A DNA stretch of 5,175 nucleotides, taken from the NCBI GenBank assembly GCA_002763085.1, contig PFCY01000084.1:1-5175 (forward strand). Reading direction: 5' to 3'. Each line of letters starts with the position of its first letter. The first letter of the stretch is position 1. The position numbers were made by a program, and so were the translations under genes. This DNA comes from Candidatus Pacearchaeota archaeon CG10_big_fil_rev_8_21_14_0_10_32_14. Lineage in GTDB: Archaea > Nanobdellota > Nanobdellia > Pacearchaeales > GW2011-AR1. Under the pieces are notes generated by a model. That model was not told the DNA's origin. It worked only from the letters and a program-made list of their open reading frames with translations, and searched no databases. Of the stretch, positions 1 to 4,616 are shown in pieces.

Positions 1-268
1 ATAATCTTGCTGATCCTCCTTTCAAAACATTAAATGCAAAACTCACCGAAACATTCGATGAAAGTTCTACAAAAAGATGGACATGATTCTTCATAACTTC
101 CATCTCACAAATTTTTATATTCCACTTTTCAGAGATCGCTCTTAACACTCTAATCATATACTCTCTTTTTTCAGCAACGAAAAAAACAGGTACATTATAT
201 TTCGGTCTCCAAACAAAATGAAAAGCTAACTGACCAATCGAGTGTTTGTGATATTTTATTTCTACCAT
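1..268 (-). CDS. tnpA: IS200/IS605-family transposase TnpA, 5' part (cut by window edge)
   Basis: I translated this from the minus strand; 89 residues are visible before the left edge. Two family signatures are present: a HFVWRPKY segment at residues 17-24, and CEMEVMKNHVHLFVE at about residues 54-68, which holds the HUH metal-binding pair His62 and His64. The LKGGSAR segment near residue 82-88 also fits the family. HUH (Y1) transposases cut and rejoin single-stranded DNA using a later tyrosine, which should lie beyond the edge, so I cannot say whether the gene is intact. The ATG at 268 is preceded by GGAG (plus 274-277) at a good spacing, and a TATA-like stretch lies at about 309-318. The gene is divergent from the S17e operon. 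Family assignment is confident; functionality is unknown. Confidence 0.88.
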   Translation of the reverse strand, partial: MVEIKYHKHSIGQLAFHFVWRPKYNVPVFFVAEKREYMIRVLRAISEKWNIKICEMEVMKNHVHLFVELSSNVSVSFAFNVLKGGSARL

Positions 269-274
269 TTTATC

Positions 275-284
275 TCCGCGCGGA
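275..284. repeat. Perfect 10-bp palindrome upstream of tnpA
   Basis: TCCGCGCGGA is self-complementary and overlaps the tnpA ribosome binding region. It is strikingly GC-rich for this AT-rich stretch. It could fold in the tnpA leader and limit translation, but this is inference. Confidence 0.45.
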
Positions 285-349
285 TGCGTGCAAATTCGCA
301 ACCGCAAAATTTATTTAGTAAAGAAAGTCTCAACTAGTTGTGGCTTTCA

Positions 350-370
350 GTGAGCTAGAATCCAGCTCAC
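350..370. repeat. Hairpin, probable subterminal structure of the IS200/IS605 element
   Basis: GTGAGCT (350-356) and AGCTCAC (364-370) form a perfect 7-bp stem with a 7-nt loop, about 80 nt upstream of the tnpA start. IS200/IS605 transposases recognise short imperfect hairpins near the element ends, so this is a candidate left-end hairpin. A separate perfect palindrome, CAACTAGTTG, lies at 331-340. I cannot fix the exact end of the element. Confidence 0.5.
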
Positions 371-436
371 ATTTTATAATCAATTTAGAAATTTAATGGT
401 TTTCTTTCCCTCCTCCCTCAACCTCGAAGGTAGAGG

Positions 437-462
437 CTCCTCCCAGATTAGTGGGGGTGGAG
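437..462. repeat. GC-rich hairpin resembling an IS605-type right end
   Basis: CTC + CTCCCA (437-445) pairs with TGGGGG + GAG (452-462) across a GATTAG loop. This gives 9 pairs, one of them T-G, with a 2-nt bulge. It is followed by GATGACC. The layout (GC-rich stem with a TTAG-like loop, then a GATG-type end) recalls the right ends and omega-RNA 3' ends of TnpB-carrying IS605 elements. No tnpB reading frame is visible next to it, so it would be a remnant. The resemblance is from memory, not from a search. Confidence 0.3.
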
Positions 463-501
463 ATGACCTTAACGAACTTGTGAAAAATTTGCAAATTAGT
501 T

Positions 502-522
502 TAAAATTACAAAGTAATTTTA
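502..522. promoter_or_regulatory. Palindrome just upstream of the S17e promoter
   Basis: TAAAATTAC (502-510) and GTAATTTTA (514-522) are perfect 9-bp inverted arms separated by AAA. The palindrome ends 13 bp before the S17e TATA box, next to where TFB would contact the promoter. It could be a transcription factor site or a transcript hairpin. The AT-rich composition raises the chance-match probability. Confidence 0.4.
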
Positions 523-535
523 CCCCATCGTAAAC

Positions 536-543
536 TTTAAATA
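536..543 (+). promoter_or_regulatory. TATA box of the rps17e-alba operon
   Basis: TTTAAATA is centred 25.5 nt upstream of the S17e ATG (565). That is the usual archaeal TATA-to-start-site distance, so the mRNA should begin at or next to the start codon (leaderless). No Shine-Dalgarno sequence precedes the ATG, which agrees. Confidence 0.75.
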
Positions 544-564
544 CCTTCTCTTATCTTTCATATC

Positions 565-744
565 ATGGGAAAGATTAAAGGAAAATTAATTAAGAGAACG
601 GCTAAAGCCTTAACCGCAAATGGAATAGAATTCACTACAGAATTTAATACTAACAAAAAAATACTTGGAAACAATACAATGCCGTCTAAGAAACTGAGAA
701 ACCAAATCGCCGGTTATCAAGTAAGACTTAACAGACAAAAATAA
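565..744 (+). CDS. rps17e: Small ribosomal subunit protein eS17 (S17e)
   Basis: The 59-residue product matches archaeal S17e in length and pattern. It has the MGKI start, a basic N-terminal helix (KRTAKAL), the FNTNKKIL segment at about residues 27-34, the PSKKLRNQIAGY signature at residues 40-51, and a short basic tail. It is a component of the 30S subunit found in archaea and eukaryotes and absent from bacteria. Its ATG sits where transcription should begin, giving leaderless translation. The alba gene follows after 44 bp on the same strand, so the two are probably co-transcribed. The gene is intact and unremarkable for the family. Confidence 0.95.
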   Translation: MGKIKGKLIKRTAKALTANGIEFTTEFNTNKKILGNNTMPSKKLRNQIAGYQVRLNRQK

Positions 745-778
745 ACTACTCGATTATATTTTGATGATTATAAAGCCA

Positions 779-784
779 GGGAGG
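779..784 (+). promoter_or_regulatory. Strong ribosome binding site of alba
   Basis: GGGAGG lies 4 nt before the alba ATG (789). Its presence, in contrast to the leaderless genes nearby, supports alba being read as the second gene of the S17e transcript. A TATA-like stretch at about 752-760 could give an additional short-leader start. Confidence 0.75.
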
Positions 785-788
785 AAAA

Positions 789-1109
789 ATGGCAGAAGAA
801 AACAAACAAGTGATTTCTAAAACAGATAGAAAAGATGATAACGTTGTCTACATTGGAAGCAAGCCATTTATGAATTACGTCACGAGTGTTGTTGTTCAAT
901 TTTCTTCAAAAAACAAAAAAGAAGTCATCATAAAAGCAAGAGGAAAGTTCATAACTCGTGCTGTCGATGTCGCCGAAGTTGCCAGAAAAAGATTTCTTGA
1001 AAAAGATAATATAAGAGTTGGGGCGGTCAAGATAGACAGTGAAGTCTTCGAAAACCAGGACAAACGGATGGTGAATGTCTCGACAATCGAGATAGTTCTC
1101 GTAAAATAA
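789..1109 (+). CDS. alba: Alba family nucleic-acid-binding chromatin protein
   Basis: This 106-residue protein is a clear Alba homologue. It has VVYIGSKPFMNYV at residues 19-31 (DNA-contacting loop), EVIIKARGKFITRAVDVAEV at 45-64, RKRFL at 66-70 and VSTIEIVL at 97-104. Alba dimers coat DNA and RNA in archaea and shape the chromatin. Phe69 aligns with Phe60 of Sulfolobus Alba, which packs at the dimer-dimer contact. Lys25 aligns with the DNA-contacting Lys17. The preceding position, Lys16 in Sulfolobus (the acetylated lysine), is Ser24 here. The first ~16 residues are charged and lie before the fold. The gene lies 44 bp after rps17e, has a strong ribosome binding site, and is closed by a T-run terminator. 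Confidence 0.95.
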   Translation: MAEENKQVISKTDRKDDNVVYIGSKPFMNYVTSVVVQFSSKNKKEVIIKARGKFITRAVDVAEVARKRFLEKDNIRVGAVKIDSEVFENQDKRMVNVSTIEIVLVK

Positions 1110-1120
1110 TGCCCGACTTA

Positions 1121-1133
1121 CTTTTTTATTTTT
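1121..1133 (+). terminator. T-run terminator after alba
   Basis: C, six T, A, five T begins 12 nt after the alba stop codon with no strong hairpin. This is the usual form of archaeal intrinsic termination. It overlaps the stop codon of the convergent membrane protein gene. Confidence 0.7.
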
Positions 1134-1473
1134 AAAAGATAATTCTATACAAAATATAATCTATAAAAGTTAATGATAAGACGGATACTGATAAAATCCC
1201 TACTTTGTTCCACCCTGGTCCCTTACCTAATCTTAATAGAAGATATAAAATCAGAGGAATGATCGGATATCCGAAAATAAAAATAAATCCAAGAGGTTGA
1301 TTTATACTGCAAAACATTTTTTGATCAGATGTCTGAGAGGTGGGATGCAACGCACAGGAAAATCCAGCCATAAATAACACAAATGATAAAATTAAAAAAA
1401 TTAAATAGATGATTAATATTTTTCCAACCTCAATAAAAATTAATTTTTTATTTCCAGAAGATTTCTTTTTCAT
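1132..1473 (-). CDS. Small three-helix membrane protein, function unknown
   Basis: The 113-residue product is not one I recognise. It has a lysine-rich N-terminus and three hydrophobic segments at about residues 18-38, 61-81 and 91-110. The short loop between helices 2 and 3 is basic (Arg81, Lys84, Lys90). By the positive-inside rule the N-terminus and this loop face the cytoplasm, and the loop at 39-60 faces outside. That outer loop holds Cys40 and Cys55, which could form a disulfide. A TATA box 26.5 nt upstream of the ATG supports this start and a leaderless mRNA. The gene converges on alba. Confidence 0.7.
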   Translation of the reverse strand: MKKKSSGNKKLIFIEVGKILIIYLIFLILSFVLFMAGFSCALHPTSQTSDQKMFCSINQPLGFIFIFGYPIIPLILYLLLRLGKGPGWNKVGILSVSVLSLTFIDYILYRIIF

Positions 1474-1495
1474 TAAAATAAGAGATGATATAAGA

Positions 1496-1503
1496 ATTTA
1501 AAT
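1496..1503 (-). promoter_or_regulatory. TATA box of the three-helix membrane protein gene
   Basis: On the minus strand this reads ATTTAAAT, centred 26.5 nt before the ATG at 1473. There is no Shine-Dalgarno sequence, so the transcript is probably leaderless. Confidence 0.6.
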
Positions 1504-1522
1504 CTATGCAAAATACAAAAAA

Positions 1523-1530
1523 TATATAAA
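1523..1530 (+). promoter_or_regulatory. TATA box for the 1552-1903 transcript
   Basis: TATATAAA is centred 25.5 nt upstream of an ATG at 1552. It is the best promoter-like site ahead of the 60-aa gene and is divergent from the neighbouring membrane protein promoter, 19 bp away. The predicted RNA would start at about 1552 and reach the 60-aa gene after about 170 nt. Confidence 0.6.
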
Positions 1531-1551
1531 CTTCAACATGTATTCAATTCA

Positions 1552-1626
1552 ATGAATAATTCACAGATAAAATTTGTATCGAAAGCATCGTTTACATACG
1601 CATCTGTGATTAAGGTCTCAAACTAA
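1552..1626 (+). CDS. Possible leaderless 24-residue peptide (leader ORF)
   Basis: An ATG sits exactly at the start site predicted from the TATA box at 1523 and opens a 24-codon frame ending in TAA. The peptide (begins MNNSQIKFVSK) is basic and serine-rich; I do not recognise it. Support comes from position. In this window leaderless ATGs sit at this TATA distance, and genes with a Shine-Dalgarno sequence appear second in a transcript, as the following 60-aa gene would be. It could equally be an untranslated leader, since a short frame at this position can arise by chance. Confidence 0.35.
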   Translation: MNNSQIKFVSKASFTYASVIKVSN

Positions 1627-1710
1627 GTTTAAGGCCTTTAATTCTACGATCATTTTCAAACAATAACAAAAGAATTCTAGACCCATAACAAATGAGACCC
1701 AATTAAACTT
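1614..1710 (+). promoter_or_regulatory. Leader with crossing inverted repeats ahead of the 60-aa gene
   Basis: GGTCTCA (1614-1620) is complementary to TGAGACC (1693-1699), and AAGTTTAA (1625-1632) to TTAAACTT (1703-1710). The pairs cross rather than nest, so they form either a pseudoknot or two competing helices. The second helix ends against the Shine-Dalgarno sequence. CCAA (1699-1702) could also pair with TTGG (1710-1713), which would cover part of it. This is compatible with control of translation of the downstream gene, but no known riboswitch class is recognised. Confidence 0.35.
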
Positions 1711-1711
1711 T

Positions 1712-1716
1712 GGAGG
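1712..1716 (+). promoter_or_regulatory. Strong ribosome binding site of the 60-aa gene
   Basis: GGAGG is followed by AAAA and the ATG at 1721, the same arrangement as alba. It fixes the start codon. Confidence 0.75.
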
Positions 1717-1720
1717 AAAA

Positions 1721-1903
1721 ATGGAACACGAACAAGACTACGAGATAAGACTTGGAGAAGGAGATTGGGAAAATCCTGAAGGATATATTGCAATTCTTCA
1801 ATCCTATCAACCAGACTATAAAGGCAACACGCATCTCAAGTCAAGACAATTGGAAAACTGGGCTGAAAACCCATTAGAAATATTTCCCAGCTTAAATGAA
1901 TAA
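1721..1903 (+). CDS. Small acidic protein, function unknown
   Basis: The 60-residue product is acidic, with many Glu and Asp residues, and has no membrane segment, signal peptide or cysteine. Its N-terminal half contains IRLGEGDWENPEGYI (residues 9-23) and a following IAILQSYQPDY stretch. Four aromatic Tyr and two Trp residues in 60 suggest a compact fold rather than a random frame. I do not recognise the family. Confidence that it is coding comes from the very good ribosome binding site at the right spacing. It converges on the next gene with an 11-bp gap. Confidence 0.65.
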   Translation: MEHEQDYEIRLGEGDWENPEGYIAILQSYQPDYKGNTHLKSRQLENWAENPLEIFPSLNE

Positions 1904-1914
1904 AATAAAAAGAA

Positions 1915-2133
1915 TCAACGTCTATTTCGAAGAATATCTTTGATCTCAGCAAGATGTTGATTCATTTCATCGAGCTTCCTATCTCGACGCTTATTGAAAA
2001 TAGAATTGAGAATAGCATAGACTATCCAAATAATTACAAATATACCTAACGTCTGGAGAATAGTTATCAAAAATCCAGCCTTATCTATAAGACTTTGTGG
2101 AATTTGATAAATTAGACCACTCTCATTTGCCAT
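1915..2133 (-). CDS. Small single-pass membrane protein with C-terminal coiled coil
   Basis: The 72-residue product has one hydrophobic helix at about residues 20-46, followed by a highly basic, helical tail. Leu54, Met57, Leu61, Ile64 and Leu68 follow a heptad pattern, so the tail probably forms a short coiled coil and the protein may oligomerise. The basic stretch directly after the helix (KRRDRK) places the tail in the cytoplasm. I recognise no specific family; this architecture is common among small uncharacterised membrane proteins. A TATA box 25.5 nt upstream supports the start codon. The gene converges on the 60-aa gene. Confidence 0.7.
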   Translation of the reverse strand: MANESGLIYQIPQSLIDKAGFLITILQTLGIFVIIWIVYAILNSIFNKRRDRKLDEMNQHLAEIKDILRNRR

Positions 2134-2154
2134 AATCAGTCTAAGAAAAATGGG

Positions 2155-2162
2155 TTTTTAAG
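2155..2162 (-). promoter_or_regulatory. TATA box of the single-pass membrane protein gene
   Basis: On the minus strand this reads CTTAAAAA, centred 25.5 nt before the ATG at 2133. No Shine-Dalgarno sequence is present, so leaderless translation is likely. Confidence 0.5.
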
Positions 2163-2180
2163 AGTTTCTTGAACAACAAA

Positions 2181-2188
2181 TATAAATA
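2181..2188 (+). promoter_or_regulatory. TATA box directly ahead of the G-rich structured element
   Basis: TATAAATA predicts a plus-strand transcription start at about 2207-2212, which is the 5' edge of the long stem at 2205-2313. This is the main evidence that the element is transcribed and on which strand. Confidence 0.5.
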
Positions 2189-2204
2189 GAGAAAAGAGTG
2201 GGAA

Positions 2205-2313
2205 GCAAATTCGTTTATTCAGTGTCGCCTCGGGTGGGTGGCGAGCGATTTCGTGATAAGGGGGTGAGTGTGAGAAAGGTGGGCGAGATTGCGAGTAGGA
2301 ATAACGAATTTGC
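2205..2313 (+). ncRNA. Candidate structured ncRNA closed by a 15-bp stem, class unknown
   Basis: The 5' arm (2205-2220) and 3' arm (2299-2313) pair over 15 base pairs with a single 1-nt bulge, enclosing 78 nt. The enclosed part is far richer in G than its surroundings, a usual mark of structured RNA in AT-rich archaea. Inside, TCGCC (2225-2229) can pair with GGCGA at 2240-2244, or instead with GGCGA at 2282-2286. G-runs at 2232-2234, 2236-2238, 2260-2264 and 2281-2283 could form a quadruplex. A TATA box sits at the correct distance. It is too short for RNase P or SRP RNA, has no tRNA fold, and I find no clear C/D or ACA boxes. An inverted-repeat mobile element is the alternative, but no target duplication is visible. 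Confidence 0.45.
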
Positions 2314-2336
2314 GATTTAGTAATTTAATTTGAATT

Positions 2337-2349
2337 GAAAACAAAAAAG
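2337..2349 (-). terminator. T-run terminator of the GTPase gene
   Basis: On the minus strand this reads C, six T, G, four T, C, beginning about 24 nt after the GTPase stop codon. This is typical archaeal termination. Confidence 0.6.
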
Positions 2350-2372
2350 TTTGACTAAATCTAAAACGAATC

Positions 2373-3209
2373 TCATTTCACTTTTATTCTTCCTTCTTGC
2401 CAATCTTTAAGAATCGAACGTGCAGTCATATCTTCATTAACTTCGCCGCCCTTTTTCATAAATCCCTTTTTCCTTCCAACATCTTCAAGTATTATTCCAA
2501 CATCTCCAATTTCTTTTATCTCATAATGTTTTTCAACAACTCCAGGATAATTTTTCATAATATCATTTACAACATCGTCAGGATATTTAACTTTATTATA
2601 CGACCGTGCCCCATAAGTTGCATCTTTACTTTGTTTACTTTGATCAATTGTAGAATATTCTTTTGGTGGAATCACTCCAGGAGAATCGAGTAAAACAACA
2701 CCCTGCATAAGTTTCAATTTCTGAATTCCTTTTGTAAAACCAGCCTCTGCTCCTGTTCCAGCCGAATGCTTTCCAACAAGAACATTCACAAGCGAACTTT
2801 TTCCAGTATTGGGATAACCAATAACTCCAACACGTGTATACTCTTTTCCAACTTTCAAAGTCTCACGTTTTATCGCATCTCTCAAAACACTTATTCCTCT
2901 TCGAGATTTTGTAGAAATAAAAAGAAACGGTCGCATACTTTCAAGCTCAACAATTTTATCTCCAAGCTCTTTTTTATCAAGTAAATCAGTCTTATTAAAA
3001 ACAAGGATCAGTGGCTTTTTTTGTTTCACTATCCACCCCTCAGCATCAGGATTTTGCATCTCTTTAACAAACCTTATATCAAGAACTTCAATCAGAACAT
3101 CCGATTCATTAACAACTTTCACAAGTAAATCGGGATACTTCGGTCTTTGCTTTTTCATATTACCTATATGCCCCGTCCTTCTCGAAGAAAAACTATATCT
3201 CGGTTTCAT
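2373..3209 (-). CDS. Circularly permuted GTPase, YlqF/YawG family
   Basis: The 278-residue protein shows the G motifs in the permuted order G4-G5-G1-G2-G3 that defines this family. They are NKTD (72-75), STK (99-101), GYPNTGKSS (131-139), the G2 threonine in GFTKG (157-161), and DSPG (175-178). The LDIR stretch at 43-46 corresponds to the family's DAR motif ahead of G4. Bacterial YlqF/RbgA and eukaryotic relatives act in large ribosomal subunit assembly; a similar role here is inference. The C-terminal ~80 residues form a separate domain. The ATG has a TATA box 25 nt upstream. An ATPase gene ends 46 bp upstream on the same strand, and the gene's own first ~31 codons are duplicated at 4515-4616. 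Confidence 0.92.
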   Translation of the reverse strand: MKPRYSFSSRRTGHIGNMKKQRPKYPDLLVKVVNESDVLIEVLDIRFVKEMQNPDAEGWIVKQKKPLILVFNKTDLLDKKELGDKIVELESMRPFLFISTKSRRGISVLRDAIKRETLKVGKEYTRVGVIGYPNTGKSSLVNVLVGKHSAGTGAEAGFTKGIQKLKLMQGVVLLDSPGVIPPKEYSTIDQSKQSKDATYGARSYNKVKYPDDVVNDIMKNYPGVVEKHYEIKEIGDVGIILEDVGRKKGFMKKGGEVNEDMTARSILKDWQEGRIKVK

Positions 3210-3253
3210 GAAATGGATAAGTGAGTGGAGTTTATAAGAATGTTGGGAATGTC
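3118..3253. repeat. 136-bp direct repeat, copy A (GTPase 5' end and promoter)
   Basis: This aligns without gaps to 4525-4660 at an offset of 1407 bp, with 11 mismatches (about 92% identity). It covers the first 30 codons of the GTPase, its promoter, and 10 bp beyond. It ends 2 bp before the stop codon of the ATPase gene, so the ATPase unit lies exactly between the two copies. Confidence 0.95.
3231..3237 (-). promoter_or_regulatory. TATA box of the GTPase gene
   Basis: On the minus strand this reads TTATAAA, centred 25 nt before the ATG at 3209. The same box is preserved in the duplicated copy at 4638-4644. Because no terminator separates them, the GTPase may also be read from the ATPase transcript. 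Confidence 0.65.
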
Positions 3254-3255
3254 AA

Positions 3256-4413
3256 TTAGACAAAATAAGTGTAACCATTTGCGACCACCTTTTGTTTGAT
3301 TTTTAACGAATTAAAAAGGTTTTTTTGATCTTTAGTTAATTCAGAGTTATATTTCGCTTCAATAAGTTTGTCTTTTGTTATAAAATCAATCTCTATTGAA
3401 TTATCCAAATAATAAGTTGGATTTTCATCCTTTATTTTTAAAAAAACTAAGTTCTCGTAGCTTGCACCTAAATCTTTAAAGCCAGTAATTAAATTTTTAA
3501 TGCCAATATCTCCTATATAAATCTTTTTTGGAGAAGTTATTTTCTCATTGAATGATTTTGCATATCGGTCTACAATATAAAATAAATAAGCATCCTCAAA
3601 ATACCCTATATATCTCTTAGCGCTATCTACAGATATTTTTAATAACTCAGCAATTTTATTATAGCTCATTGGTTTCCCAACTCGGTGGCACAAAAGAATA
3701 AAAAGTTCTTTAATTGTCTTTTCGGAAGTTATTTTATGATATGCAATAATATCTTTATAGATAATACTTTCAATCAATTCATTTAGATAAGTTTTATCTT
3801 CGGTTAGTACATAATTGGGAACACCGCCAATATTTAGATAATCCTTAAAATAACTCTCCAGTTTTGCTTTATCAGGTTTTGTTATTTTTGCTTCTTTGAA
3901 AATCAAAAATTCGGCAAAATCAAGTGGCATCACTTCGATTGTTTTAACTCTCCCAGTTAATCTTGCTTTTTTATCTCTCATTAATGTTGCGATAGATGAT
4001 GTGCAAATTATCTTCATATTTTCATCATCGTAAAGACTCTTTAATTCTTGCTCAAAATTATCTCTGGATGATATTTCATCTAAAAATAAATAAATAAAAT
4101 CTGATGCCGCTTTTTTATGAATTTTTCTGAACTCTTCTACTAATTGATGAATACTAAAATCTAATAGATTAAAAGAATCTAGTCTTACAAAAAATATTTC
4201 ATCCGGCTTTACTTTATTGTCAAGTAAATGTTTTATTGTTTGAAACATTATTGTAGTTTTACCTATTCTTCTAAGACCAGTTAGAAAAATTATTTCCTTA
4301 GATTTAATATTTTTCAATATTTCATCCAGATATTTTTCCCGAGGATAACTTTCATCTTTAAATTTTCCTTCCCACCAAAGATTTTGTTTATATAATTCCG
4401 CTTCAATTTCCAT
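3256..4413 (-). CDS. AAA_14/DUF4143 ATPase
   Basis: The 385-residue protein has the two-part layout of this family. The N-terminal ATPase has a Walker A motif GLRRIGKTT (46-54), a Walker B motif YLFLDE (108-113), a CTSSIATLM sensor segment (137-145) and LTGR (152-155). A winged-helix-like linker follows at about 235-285. The C-terminal DUF4143 domain has an EIDFIT segment (341-346) and EAK (352-354); Asp343, Glu352 and Lys354 fit a PD-(D/E)XK nuclease-like core, whose activity is unproven. These genes are abundant in archaea, variable between strains, and of unknown role. A TATA box 25.5 nt upstream supports the start. The gene and its promoter sit between the two 136-bp repeats, and it appears AT-richer than the GTPase, both consistent with acquisition as cargo. 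Confidence 0.9.
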   Translation of the reverse strand: MEIEAELYKQNLWWEGKFKDESYPREKYLDEILKNIKSKEIIFLTGLRRIGKTTIMFQTIKHLLDNKVKPDEIFFVRLDSFNLLDFSIHQLVEEFRKIHKKAASDFIYLFLDEISSRDNFEQELKSLYDDENMKIICTSSIATLMRDKKARLTGRVKTIEVMPLDFAEFLIFKEAKITKPDKAKLESYFKDYLNIGGVPNYVLTEDKTYLNELIESIIYKDIIAYHKITSEKTIKELFILLCHRVGKPMSYNKIAELLKISVDSAKRYIGYFEDAYLFYIVDRYAKSFNEKITSPKKIYIGDIGIKNLITGFKDLGASYENLVFLKIKDENPTYYLDNSIEIDFITKDKLIEAKYNSELTKDQKNLFNSLKIKQKVVANGYTYFV

Positions 4414-4434
4414 GAAAACATAAATATTTAGTAC

Positions 4435-4442
4435 TATTTAAA
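4435..4442 (-). promoter_or_regulatory. TATA box of the ATPase gene
   Basis: On the minus strand this reads TTTAAATA, centred 25.5 nt before the ATG at 4413. The first of two palindromic boxes abuts it on the upstream side. A second TATA-like site lies at about 4500-4507. Confidence 0.65.
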
Positions 4443-4498
4443 CTTTACTATACCATCGTATAGTCAACAACAAACACTTTACGATACCATCGTATAGT
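4442..4498. promoter_or_regulatory. Twin 23-bp palindromic boxes upstream of the ATPase (candidate operators)
   Basis: Two direct repeats at 4442-4464 and 4476-4498 match at 22 of 23 positions with a 34-bp period. Each contains an inverted repeat: ACTATAC and GTATAGT around CATC in the first copy. The second copy has one change, giving ACGATAC. They sit immediately upstream of the ATPase TATA box, where a dimeric regulator could block or recruit TFB. The regulator is unknown; autoregulation by the ATPase through its winged-helix-like segment is only a possibility. Confidence 0.65.
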
Positions 4499-4514
4499 AT
4501 TTTATAATCTTTTT

Positions 4515-4616
4515 TCATTCATTCTTCACAAGCAAATCAGGATACTTAGGCCTTTGCTTTTTCATATTATCTATATGCCCCGTTCTTCTTGATGAAAAGC
4601 TATATCTCGGTCTCAT
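4515..4616 (-). pseudogene. Truncated second copy of the GTPase gene (first ~31 codons)
   Basis: Read from the ATG at 4616, this encodes a close copy of the GTPase N-terminus. It has two substitutions (Lys2 to Arg, Gly16 to Asp), then reaches a TGA after 33 codons. Homology holds through codon 31 and is then lost; the last two codons (Asn-Glu) can be aligned only if a 6-bp deletion is assumed. All GTP-binding motifs are missing. Of 10 coding differences within the 136-bp repeat, 8 are silent, so the fragment descends from a functional allele. Its promoter is intact (TATA 4638-4644), so it may still be transcribed toward the ATPase. Confidence 0.9.

Larger units (their letters stand above)
269..500. 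other. Intergenic region between tnpA and S17e: no gene seen
   Basis: No convincing coding frame is present on either strand. The region holds the tnpA leader, the two hairpins described separately, and an AT-rich stretch. A reading frame at 322-393 on the plus strand has no start codon or recognisable product. The contents are best explained as IS end sequences plus the upstream flank of the ribosomal operon. Confidence 0.5.

Noticed and set aside
331..393. C-terminal remnant of a TnpB protein on the plus strand
   Set aside because: The open stretch has no start codon and no recognisable zinc-ribbon or RuvC motif, so a protein remnant cannot be supported.
2205..2313. RNase P RNA, SRP RNA or 5S rRNA
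   Set aside because: The element is too short for RNase P or SRP RNA, and lacks the conserved loops I would expect in any of the three.
2205..2313. C/D box small RNA
   Set aside because: GTGATAA near 2254 resembles a C box, but no CTGA D box is found in a suitable place.
2397..2693. 98-codon open frame on the plus strand
   Set aside because: It lies antisense inside the GTPase gene, has low-complexity Asn/Phe/Ile-rich composition and no promoter or ribosome binding site. It is a shadow frame.
2766..2984. 72-codon open frame on the plus strand
   Set aside because: It is antisense to the GTP-binding core of the GTPase, which is clearly the real gene, and its product looks like no protein family.
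3256..4413. ATPase as half of a toxin-antitoxin or nuclease defence operon
   Set aside because: The only neighbours on the same strand are the GTPase and the truncated GTPase fragment. No partner gene is present, so a defence role would be a guess.
4442..4498. Possible CRISPR array
   Set aside because: There are only two repeat units, with an 11-bp spacer, at a promoter. A repeated operator explains this better.
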